From positions 1 through 44,059 of the forward strand of contig JAQUTK010000031.1 of the NCBI GenBank assembly GCA_028709785.1: a stretch of DNA of 44,059 nucleotides, in the 5' to 3' direction. This DNA is from Bacteroidales bacterium (lineage in GTDB: Bacteria; Bacteroidota; Bacteroidia; Bacteroidales; JAQUTK01). The notes under the pieces are model-generated. The model was not told the DNA's origin. It saw only the letters and a list, made by a program, of their open reading frames with translations, and made no database searches. Position numbers and translations under genes: made by a program. Shown here one piece after another: positions 9,080-17,700 of this stretch. Position 1 is the stretch's first letter, and every line of letters starts with the position of its first letter.

Positions 9080-9367
9080 TTACTCCAACAAAACGGACTC
9101 CAGCCCAGCTATGCATTTGGACGGTTCAAACTCAATAACCTGATAAGTGGCGACTGCATTGAACGGATCTTCACGAATGATTTGTTCGGTTTGTGCCCGA
9201 CTGCCAGCCCGACATAAGATGATACCTCCGGTACGGGGATTTTGTCTGCCGGAAACAATAAAATGTCCCGCTGTGTAATTCTTTTCCAGATAGAGTCGGT
9301 GGGCAGGTAAGAGTTTGTCCACCTCTTCCATCGGTGCCGTGTAAGTCAAAATAAGTAGATACATCAT
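9080..9367 (-). CDS. YciI-like protein
   Basis: 95 residues, no signal peptide, so cytoplasmic. It matches the YCII family (dimeric alpha+beta barrel related to muconolactone isomerase and stress-responsive A/B barrel proteins): a YLLILTYT first strand, a conserved His-23 before RLYLEKNY, AGHFIVSGRQNPRTGGIILC, and a conserved DPF near residue 67. The biochemical role of this family is mostly unknown; E. coli YciI is a small putative hydrolase or isomerase. It sits between an outer-envelope metallo-hydrolase (28 bp upstream) and the GH140-like gene (22 bp downstream), so the three are very likely one transcript. Two methionines begin the frame; either may be used. Confidence 0.85.
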   Translation of the reverse strand: MMYLLILTYTAPMEEVDKLLPAHRLYLEKNYTAGHFIVSGRQNPRTGGIILCRAGSRAQTEQIIREDPFNAVATYQVIEFEPSKCIAGLESVLLE

Positions 9368-9395
9368 GTTTTTTTGTTTGATATGTTCAGCGTAT

Positions 9396-10520
9396 TTATT
9401 CTATTTCTTTCCACCACTCAGAAAAAGTCTGAGTGCTGTCTTTCAGGTTTACGATTTCACCAATCATGGGGGTAATCAACGGAATGTTCAATTCCTTGCA
9501 ACGTGCTGTGACTTTTGTCAATGGTTCGTCCCAGGAATGGTTGGATAAGGCAAACCTGGAAGAGTGTACAGCGAACAGCCGCTTCGCATTCAGGTCAGAG
9601 AATGCCTTCAGGAGATCATCCGGCAATAAATGGATGTATCTCCAATTTGTATTGTACTGTCCGTTTTCCAAAATGGCGAGATCAATAGGACCATACTTCT
9701 TTCCTATCTCTGCGAAGTGTGTGTCATAGCCGCCATCGCCACCCAGAAAGAGTTTTCCTGTTGGAGTTTGAAATAGGAATGAAACCCATAATGTCTGGTT
9801 TCGTTTGATGCCACGTCCGGAAAAATGTCTTGCAGGAAGTGCACAGACTATAAATCCCGGATCCGGATTGACTTGTTCATCCCAATCCATCTCAATGATT
9901 GAATCCGTGTCAAATCCCCAATACTCAAGATGTGCGCCGACACCCAGTCCACAGATTACTTTTCTTGTTTTGGACTTTAATCGCAGACAAGTTTTATAGT
10001 CAAGATGATCCCAATGATCGTGTGTGATGAAGAGGTAGTCGATGTCGGGAATATCATCGGTCGTATAAGGAGTTGTTCCTTTAAATGCTTTGATGGAAAA
10101 TGAAAAGGGAGATGCATAATTACTGAATACAGGATCAACCAGTATTCTTTTTCCATCTATTTGAATGAAATAGGAGGAGTGACCGAACCAAATCAGAATA
10201 TCTTTGTTTTTGTCCAGATGAAGCAGATCGGTTTTTACGGAAGGTATCCGGTCTGTCGGACTCACTCTTTCCCTTTTCCCAAACAGCATCTCTTTACTCA
10301 GAGTGAGATAACTTGCCCCATTAGAAAAAACCGGCGTCAGACTTCTGTTTCTAAAGGCTCCGTTTCGATAGTTGGGCGACTCTTTAATTCGTTCCAACCG
10401 GTTCCCGGAAGGTAATTTCCCAAATTTGGATTGTTGCATGATAACTATGGCTACTGATGAGAATAGAATAACGAATGATATGAGTATGTAGAGAAACTTC
10501 TTCATGATCCTGCTGTTCAT
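9396..10520 (-). CDS. Membrane-anchored MBL-fold hydrolase, NAPE-PLD/UlaG-like
   Basis: 374 residues. A single hydrophobic helix near the N-terminus (residues about 8-28) anchors or exports the protein. The metallo-beta-lactamase fold follows with FITHDHWDHLDYKT (HxHxDH metal motif), LPARHFSGRG, LFLGGDGGYDTHF and a late conserved HSSRFAL. Together with VCGLGVGAHLEYWGFD these mark the group that contains N-acyl phosphatidylethanolamine phospholipase D and RomA-like proteins. A phospholipid or lactone phosphodiesterase is plausible, but the substrate is unknown. ATGs at 10520 and 10505 both work; the second gives the more usual MKKFLYI start. It heads an operon with the YciI-like and GH140-like genes. 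Confidence 0.87.
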   Translation of the reverse strand: MNSRIMKKFLYILISFVILFSSVAIVIMQQSKFGKLPSGNRLERIKESPNYRNGAFRNRSLTPVFSNGASYLTLSKEMLFGKRERVSPTDRIPSVKTDLLHLDKNKDILIWFGHSSYFIQIDGKRILVDPVFSNYASPFSFSIKAFKGTTPYTTDDIPDIDYLFITHDHWDHLDYKTCLRLKSKTRKVICGLGVGAHLEYWGFDTDSIIEMDWDEQVNPDPGFIVCALPARHFSGRGIKRNQTLWVSFLFQTPTGKLFLGGDGGYDTHFAEIGKKYGPIDLAILENGQYNTNWRYIHLLPDDLLKAFSDLNAKRLFAVHSSRFALSNHSWDEPLTKVTARCKELNIPLITPMIGEIVNLKDSTQTFSEWWKEIE

Positions 10521-10535
10521 CGTCTTGAGTATTCT

Positions 10536-10556
10536 GTACTTTGAAGTACAAAGATA
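10536..10556 (-). promoter_or_regulatory. Promoter with palindrome for the MBL-YciI-GH140 operon
   Basis: On the minus strand TATCTTTG (10556 to 10549) matches TAnnTTTG, with TTTA 18 bp further upstream. Immediately downstream a palindrome with arms GTACTT and AAGTAC (10536-10541, 10544-10549, 2-bp spacer) covers the expected transcription start, where a repressor dimer could bind. The operator role is inferred. Confidence 0.5.
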
Positions 10557-10655
10557 TTAAAAAACTATTGAGTATAAAGAGCTGAAGGTTTTTATAAGAA
10601 AGAATCCTATTCAAAGGAAAACAGAGTGGGTGAGTGATACACGTTTCGATAAATT

Positions 10656-10698
10656 AATAGCGGCAAGTTCGGACTGTTCGGTCCGACTTGCCGCTATT
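10656..10698 (-). terminator. Terminator of the GH38-SGNH operon
   Basis: A strong hairpin: 10656-10667 pairs perfectly with 10687-10698, then after a bulged T 10669-10674 pairs with 10681-10686. The 18 base pairs are topped by a 6-nt loop. It lies 40 bp beyond the SGNH stop codon. The following minus-strand bases are AATTTAT, only modestly T-rich. Confidence 0.65.
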
Positions 10699-10738
10699 TT
10701 CGTCATCATGGTATTAGAAAATAGTATATCTTTTAAGC

Positions 10739-11413
10739 TTAACGCAGCACTTTCTTCAGGACTTTCTGGATAACTTCCTCCATGACTACATATCCTGCTT
10801 TGTTAGGATGCACTTCGTCGTTCTGATATTTTTTTTCCAGACCTTGTCTTTCATCCACCATCACAGAGAAATAGTCTGCATAAGCGATCTTATTTTTCTT
10901 AGCATACTCTTTCAGCATACTATTCAGCTCACTGATAGGTTGGATTGGATCAATCTCTTTGTGCCATGAGTAAACCGCAGCAGGAAGCACAGAACAAATC
11001 ACCACTTTAATCTTGTTAGCCTTGGCAAGTTCGGCCATGGACACCATGTTTTCAAAGATATGTTCCACTTTTATAAACCCATTGTTTTGGGCAATGTCAT
11101 TGGTGCCTGCCAGTATAACGACGGCTTTGGGCTTCAGATTAATCACGTCAGCACGAAAACGAACCAACATCTGTGACGTCACCTGTCCACTGATACCACG
11201 TCCCACATAATTATTCTCCTTGAAAAACTCCGGATGAGCGTTCTGCCATCCTTCTGTGATGGAGTTTCCCATGAATACAACGGTCGGATTTTTTGTGATA
11301 GTCTGATTTGCCTGTTCATATCTACTGAAATTAGCCCAATCTTTTTGTTGCCCGAAAGACAACGCGCTACTTGCCAATAGTGCCGCAGCGAATAGAATGA
11401 ATTTGCTTTTCAT
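10739..11413 (-). CDS. Secreted SGNH/GDSL-type esterase
   Basis: 224 residues with a signal peptide ending ALSFGQ near residue 21. The four SGNH blocks are all present: Ser-51 in FMGNSITEGW, the oxyanion Gly-76 in GRGISGQ, Asn-105 in LAGTNDIAQN, and Asp-199/His-202 in NDEVHPNKAGY. This is the PAF-acetylhydrolase-like or acetylxylan-esterase-like SGNH group, which removes acyl groups from sugars or lipids. It starts 6 bp after the stop of the GH38 mannosidase, so the two are translationally close and co-transcribed. The context suggests de-O-acetylation of a mannose-containing glycan before or after GH38 cleavage, which is inference. Confidence 0.9.
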   Translation of the reverse strand: MKSKFILFAAALLASSALSFGQQKDWANFSRYEQANQTITKNPTVVFMGNSITEGWQNAHPEFFKENNYVGRGISGQVTSQMLVRFRADVINLKPKAVVILAGTNDIAQNNGFIKVEHIFENMVSMAELAKANKIKVVICSVLPAAVYSWHKEIDPIQPISELNSMLKEYAKKNKIAYADYFSVMVDERQGLEKKYQNDEVHPNKAGYVVMEEVIQKVLKKVLR

Positions 11414-11419
11414 CTCTTC

Positions 11420-14400
11420 TTACTTACTTAAAGTTGATACCAATGGGGTTACAGCTTTCACATCACCCGATTGATCGTTAGATGCTGTCATGGCGAAGAT
11501 GGCTACTTTATTATTGTCTGGAAGTTGCAATTGTGTTGCTCCTGCAGGCAGATCGATGCAGATGCGGTACATATACGTGAATACATGCGCTTCATTGCCA
11601 AATTCTCTGCTGTGACGGTGTGTGCCGATATAAGCCAACGGAGTCTCTTTTACGAAACCTTCTGTCTGACCGGTATGTCCCCATTGTCCGTAAAATCCGC
11701 TGTAGTAGGGGATAGCACGAGTAATAGTCTGGTCACCTATTTTGAAATCAGCATTCAAATCACCGTCGGTAGAAGCTGCCAAAAGATATAGTTTCGTGTA
11801 TTTCTTGTCAGCAGGAAGCGTGATCGTCTGATTCTTACACTTCAAGACATTATTAAACTCAGGAGCTCCTATCTTGAATGGAATTCCCTGGCTGATAATT
11901 TCCTTGCCAATGAGTTCGGCTGAATAGGAATTTCCATTTCTGTCAAAGCGACCTTCTTCATTGAAAGCATCAAAGGTGAAAGCGTTATCCGTATATTCCA
12001 AAGCAACTGGGGTATTGTACACTGTTTCTGATTTTACAGTATTGCTCTTCAGCTGAACGGTGAATGTCTTTGGTGAGAAAGCTGTTGTAGAGAAGATCAG
12101 TTTGTTCCCTTTTATTGTAGCCTTGCCAATCTCTTCTTCGATACCATTCATCTCTGCGGCATAAGTTATCTCAGAAGGAAACTCGATCTCAACATTGTTT
12201 GCGCTCTTGCCTAGTCTTTCGTACAGACGAACGATGTATTTGTCACCCGACTGTGCCTTCTTCAAGGCTTTTACTGCAATCTGCGGTGTGCTGACTTTGA
12301 GGAATGAATAGGTGCGTCCGAGGGTACCTTTGTGACGGGGAGCTTCAAATGCCATGAGCGGATAATTCAGTTCGTCAGATTTTTCAGGGATACCTGCCAG
12401 TGCCGGCTGATCCCTATGTCCTACAATCGAGTAGGTGAATGTATGATGTCCGAAGTCCTGATGATCCTGATAGGAATAATTTCTTTGGGTTTTCGGTGTA
12501 TGAAGCAAGGTAAGACGCAGTGTGTTGTCTGTTGGTTTGTCCCATCCGTATTTACAGTCGTTCAAGATAGAAATACCGTAGCCTTCATTACCCGTAATAT
12601 CTGCCCATTGGTGTGCATATACTTCATAAGCGATATCTGTATTATTGCCACGTTTAACATTACCCAATCCTAAGTCATACGAAGCCTGCGGATTGCTGAC
12701 GGCCATCGGGAACTCTGCTTTCAAGAGCGCGTTGGTTGTAGCCCAATCGATTTCGTTGACAATGTCAATACGGTCGTCTGACGCACCGTTTGTCATGCGG
12801 ATATATTGGGTAAATACAGACTCACCGTATTTGCGTGTGACACGTAAGGATGCACATGCCGGACCATTTTCTTCGATGGAGATGGATACGTTATCGCTGA
12901 TTGAGATGGGGCTTGCGTCCATTGTCTTTTTGAGTACTTCCCAAGCCGGCCAGTTGAACGATTCGTTTTCAGTAAACAAAGCTAAACGGAAGGCTTTTCC
13001 CTTTTCTACCATTTCCTGGTTGCTTCGTTTGTCAATCAGTGAAGCAACATCACCATTCTTATCCAGAGTAAGTTTGTAGATACTGTTTTCCAATGAGTTT
13101 GCTGTCACTTTAAGTTGACTCTTGCTGTTGGCACCCGCAGCGCGGACATCATATACAGCGTAGCCAACCGGCGCAACCTCGGCACTGAATGCTATTTCTG
13201 CTGTTCCATTGGTATAACCCAAAAGTTGTGCTTGTACTTCTTTCCCTTCCGGATTATAGACACGGATTCCTTTAGGAGCTTTAGCCATACTGATTTTTGC
13301 ACGAACAACACCTTTATTAGTTTCTGAAAGTGGGTTGAAAACAACAACAGGAGTACCTTTTGTTTGTGTGTTCATCACATTTGCTACTTGTCCAACAGCG
13401 GTGGTCATCACATCGGCAAAGACAGATTGTGATATTAGCTCATCATTCCAGGAGAATGTGTAGGCTTTGGGGATACTTGTGCCGGTAAGATCATCATGAA
13501 ATTGGTGGAATATAAATCTTTTCCATGACTCATCTATGGCTTGCGACGGATAGGCGGTGCCGAGCAGATAGTTTGCAACAACCGCAGCGTTTTCTGACGA
13601 TGTACCTAACTGTTCGTTTCTACGGTTAAAGCGTTTCATCGCTGCCTGAGAAGTGTAGCAACCGGTAGCATGTACGTCCATTAACAGTTCGCCGTCAAAA
13701 ACAGGCAGTTCCGGGTGTTTACTGAATGGAAGGTAGTCTTTATATAACTGGTCTGATGTAGCACTGATGATTTGAATATCACCCGTACCCTTGATTCCTT
13801 TCTCGATAGACATGGCAGACTGAATTGTTGGTGATCCACCTATATCACCTGTTCCATAGTATCTGTATGCCGTCTTGTTAACACCATCAGCTGCAAGTTT
13901 GCGGATATCTTTATCATTGCTTATATCCTCGTTATTCCATCTCTGTCCATAACCCTCAGCATTTAAAGCAGACATAATTTGTGATCCGTCCAGCCCTTTC
14001 CATAATCCGATATTGAAAGGAACTTTTGAGTTTCCATAAAAAGGTTTGTTTCTCCATTGCAGTTTCTGAGTTGAAAAACCGATCAGTCCGCAATGTGCGG
14101 CAATAGTTGGGATCGTGTAACCAAAACCAAAGCAGTCGGGAAGAAAAATATCCGTTGATTTCACTCCCAATTCATTCTGATAAAATTCCTGTCCTAACAG
14201 TATGTTTCGGAAAAAAGATTCTGGAGAAGGCATATTCGGATCTGTAGCATCCCAGGTGCTGCCGGTAACATGCCAGCGTCCTTTCCGGATATACTCTTTT
14301 ACTTTTGCAAATTTTTCGGGATAGTATTCCTTCATCCATTGGTATTTGATTCCTCCCTCAAAATTAAAGATGTAATTAGGGTTATTTTCAAATAACAAAA

Positions 14401-14581
14401 AATTCCGATCCATTGTATGACGCACATAGTCGTTGATCGTGGTTTGAATATCCCAGTTCCACTGAGTATCCAAATGGGCATTAGATACAAGATACGCCTT
14501 GTATTCTTTTTGCGCATAAGCCGTACTTCCGCTGAAAATAAAAGCGAGAAGAGTGACTTTTAGAATGTGATTGATTTTCAT
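11420..14581 (-). CDS. Secreted GH38 alpha-mannosidase
   Basis: 1053 residues with a signal peptide ending AYAQ near residue 24. GH38 enzymes are zinc-dependent retaining alpha-mannosidases. The N-terminal alpha/beta domain starts immediately with VSNAHLDTQWNW, giving zinc ligands His-36 and Asp-38, and the nucleophile is most likely Asp-149 in FLPDCFGFGYTIP. Further family features are FHQFHDDLTGTSI around residue 360 and long beta-sandwich domains to the C-terminus, with an extra beta domain over the last 200 or so residues. Length is usual for Bacteroidetes members. It is the first gene of a two-gene operon with the SGNH esterase and diverges from the HTCS-like regulator at 14771, which may control it. 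Confidence 0.94.
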   Translation of the reverse strand: MKINHILKVTLLAFIFSGSTAYAQKEYKAYLVSNAHLDTQWNWDIQTTINDYVRHTMDRNFLLFENNPNYIFNFEGGIKYQWMKEYYPEKFAKVKEYIRKGRWHVTGSTWDATDPNMPSPESFFRNILLGQEFYQNELGVKSTDIFLPDCFGFGYTIPTIAAHCGLIGFSTQKLQWRNKPFYGNSKVPFNIGLWKGLDGSQIMSALNAEGYGQRWNNEDISNDKDIRKLAADGVNKTAYRYYGTGDIGGSPTIQSAMSIEKGIKGTGDIQIISATSDQLYKDYLPFSKHPELPVFDGELLMDVHATGCYTSQAAMKRFNRRNEQLGTSSENAAVVANYLLGTAYPSQAIDESWKRFIFHQFHDDLTGTSIPKAYTFSWNDELISQSVFADVMTTAVGQVANVMNTQTKGTPVVVFNPLSETNKGVVRAKISMAKAPKGIRVYNPEGKEVQAQLLGYTNGTAEIAFSAEVAPVGYAVYDVRAAGANSKSQLKVTANSLENSIYKLTLDKNGDVASLIDKRSNQEMVEKGKAFRLALFTENESFNWPAWEVLKKTMDASPISISDNVSISIEENGPACASLRVTRKYGESVFTQYIRMTNGASDDRIDIVNEIDWATTNALLKAEFPMAVSNPQASYDLGLGNVKRGNNTDIAYEVYAHQWADITGNEGYGISILNDCKYGWDKPTDNTLRLTLLHTPKTQRNYSYQDHQDFGHHTFTYSIVGHRDQPALAGIPEKSDELNYPLMAFEAPRHKGTLGRTYSFLKVSTPQIAVKALKKAQSGDKYIVRLYERLGKSANNVEIEFPSEITYAAEMNGIEEEIGKATIKGNKLIFSTTAFSPKTFTVQLKSNTVKSETVYNTPVALEYTDNAFTFDAFNEEGRFDRNGNSYSAELIGKEIISQGIPFKIGAPEFNNVLKCKNQTITLPADKKYTKLYLLAASTDGDLNADFKIGDQTITRAIPYYSGFYGQWGHTGQTEGFVKETPLAYIGTHRHSREFGNEAHVFTYMYRICIDLPAGATQLQLPDNNKVAIFAMTASNDQSGDVKAVTPLVSTLSK

Positions 14582-14680
14582 TGCATGTGTATTAATTTAA
14601 TTTGACACAAAAGTAACTCCCTTGCAGTGATTGATTGTACGGTTTTGTGACACATTAGTCTGACGTGTTGCATTGCATGT
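14579..14680. promoter_or_regulatory. Divergent regulatory region with a 10-bp direct repeat
   Basis: Between GH38 and the regulator, CATTGCATGT occurs twice exactly (14579-14588, overlapping the GH38 start codon, and 14671-14680), 92 bp apart. A shorter repeat TGACACA lies at 14603-14609 and 14648-14654. AraC-type domains usually bind direct repeats, so these are candidate operators of the adjacent regulator. The binding is inferred. Confidence 0.35.
14608..14615 (-). promoter_or_regulatory. -7 box of the GH38-SGNH operon
   Basis: On the minus strand this reads TACTTTTG, a match to TAnnTTTG, 26 bp before the GH38 start. No TTTG is seen at the -33 spacing, as expected of an activator-dependent promoter. 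Confidence 0.5.
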
Positions 14681-14770
14681 AATATTCTTCAGATATAGTA
14701 CGGGAAAATGCATAGTTTGATTTTGTTTGTATCATTATTTTCTCTTGTTTTGCATATAGTTATACATTCA

Positions 14771-17700
14771 ATGAAAACAACTGTCTCTTTTTTCGTACTT
14801 CTGTTTCTTTTGCTCCAGAATTCTTTCGGACAAAATTTGAGACAGATTTCCAGCAGGGAAGGCATTTCAAATAATGCCATACTCTCCTTATGCCAGGATA
14901 GAGATGGCTATATCTGGCTTGGGACTTGCGACGGCTTGAATTTATGGGATGGAAATGAGATGCAGCTATTTCCTCCTTCTCCGCAAATCGCAAATTATCT
15001 ATCGGGTAACTTAATAGAAGAAATTGTTATTACAGATGATAATCTGTTTTGGATCCGTACCAATCATGGTCTTGATAAGTTGAATCCGACGAGCAAAAGT
15101 GTCGAACGGCATTCTGAGTTACAAGGATCCTTTATGTTTGCGACCAGAAAAAGTGATGAAGTGTTTGTTTTCTTCAACAGCGATGGACTTCAGTATTATA
15201 ACAAGCAGAAAAAGTATTTTGAAAAAGCAGTTCTGAAAGGAGTAGAACTTATAAATGTGCTGGATATCGTACTTGCGAAAGAAGATGAACTATGGTTCTT
15301 TTGCAAATCGGGCATCTATTATTCCACATTCTCCTATTCTGCCGATGGAAGTTGTTCGTTTGGAGCTTTGCATGAGATAAAACATCCTTATCCTTTGCTT
15401 TGTGCCTATGAAGATCATGGTACTGTCTATTTTATTGATGATTCAAAGGTGTTTTATGAGTTGGATCTGACTGAAAAACAGATCACCTATAAAAAAAAAT
15501 TGAAAGATGAGATTGATCAACGAGGCAAGGTTTCCGGTATCATCAGGGATGGGAAAGACTATATGGTTGCATTTTTCACAAATGGAGTCATTCGGCTGAA
15601 AGCGACTCCGCAAAATAGTGAGAAGTATGTGTCTGAATCTCTCGATATATTTTGTGGCGTTTTCTCCTTGATGAAAGATCATAGTCAGGATATAGTCTGG
15701 ATTGGCAGTGATGGGCAAGGGCTGTATCAATACACAAAGAGTAACATTATATTTAAAACAGTCAGTTATACCGATCTGCCTGTCATGGTCTCCAAACCTG
15801 CCAGAGCAATGTATATGGATCGCGAGAATACATTGTGGGTTGGAACAAAGGATGATGGTATTCTTCGGATTTCGGATTTCTATAACTGCAAGAAGTTTAC
15901 TTCTCAGAATACGCAGAAGATTACAAAAGAAAACAGTGCTTTGACCAGTAATGCTGTTTTTGTTATTCTACCGAGTAGCAGAAATATATTGTGGATAGGA
16001 AGTGATGGTCCCGGATTAAATTACTACTCCTATAAAGATAAAAGCTTTCATAAACTACCCTCCACAAGTGGTATTATAAGTGTACATGGTTTATTGGAGG
16101 TGGGTGATTCTGTACTCTGGATTGCTACGACCGGACGTGGAATCTATAAGGCTTCCATATCCGGAACAAAAGATGCTCCGGTACTCTCAAGCATTCAACC
16201 TGTGTACTTCAATGAAATACTTTCAGTCAAAGATATATATTTCACGATTTTCAAAGAGAACGATAGTATTCTTTGGTTTGGTAATCGGGGAGAGGGAGCT
16301 GTGCGATATAATACGGTTACAAATAAGCATAGAGTTCTTAAGTTTGCCTCCAATTTACCCATGTCTGCCAATGATATCTTTTCAGTCTATCGAAGCAAAG
16401 ATAAGCGAATGTGGTTTGGTACCGGTAGTGGATTAATTGGTTGTGCCAATGATGCTCCTTCTGCTGAGGCTTTGAGTGATCCCAGAGCTCTATTGACGAC
16501 TCATAATGCGATTCACGGTGTCTTGGAAGATAGTAAGGGAAATCTGTGGCTTAGTTCAAATCGGGGTCTTACTGAGTTCTCTCCCAATGATTCTAATTAT
16601 GTAACGTATGGATATGCGTATGGATTGAATACGATTGAATTTAGTGATGGCGCCTTTTTCCTCGATGAGAAGAAGAATGTCATGTTTTTCGGGGGGATCA
16701 ATGGATTTGTCACGGTCTCGGAGAATTCAGTCAGAGAATATGCATATGACCCGGCCATTCTCTTCAAAGATATCCGAATCAATGAGAAAATAGAGAGTGT
16801 GAGCAATCTGCTGAAAGATGATGAACTCGTTCTTGATTATGACCAGAACTTTTTCACATTGACGATCTCTGCCCTGGATTATGTGAATGGGAGTAATTAT
16901 TCCTATATGTATAAGCTGGAAGGATACAATGAAGAGTGGATAAACAATTTCCATTCAAATAAGCTCTCTTTTACCGGTTTGCCACCCGGAAGATATTTAT
17001 TACATGTGAGGTACCACAATTATGTATCGGATACCGATAGCCAGGTGTACGATTTGAGGATCCATATTCTTCCGCCCTGGTATGCATCCCCCTGGGCCAA
17101 ATTAGTTTACGCGTTGGTTGCTTTGATCGTTATTGGCAGTATCATCCAGAGCCTTATTCTTCGACATAAGAAACGCAAATTTAGAAGACAGCAGAAGTTG
17201 GAACAGGTTCAGAAAGAAGAGGTCTATGAGTCCAAACTTCGTTTTTTCAGCTATATCACCCGCGAACTATCGACTCCTTTGACTTTAATTGGGGGACCCT
17301 GTCAGCAGATCTTGGGTTATAACAAGGCTGACAATTATGTAAAGGATTATGCCGCTACCATACAGCGGAATGTCTCAAAACTGAATGAGCTGATGTTTAT
17401 GCTCAATGAGTTTAGTGGTGCCGGAAACAATGCAGTGAACGGGAAAATTGAATTACTCTCTGTGACACTGATCAGTCGTGAGATTACACAATCATATATG
17501 GACTATTCACGCAACAGTCTCATTAATTACAATGTCGAGATACAGAATGATATGATCTGGCCTTCGGATAGAGATGACCTCTCTCTGATTATGAACACAT
17601 TGCTCTCTTATGCTTTCAAACACACCCCGGTGAGAGGTGAAGTGGGTATCGTTGTCCGGGTGAAAGAGGAGGCTCTGTTTCTTTCAGTATCGAATAGTGG

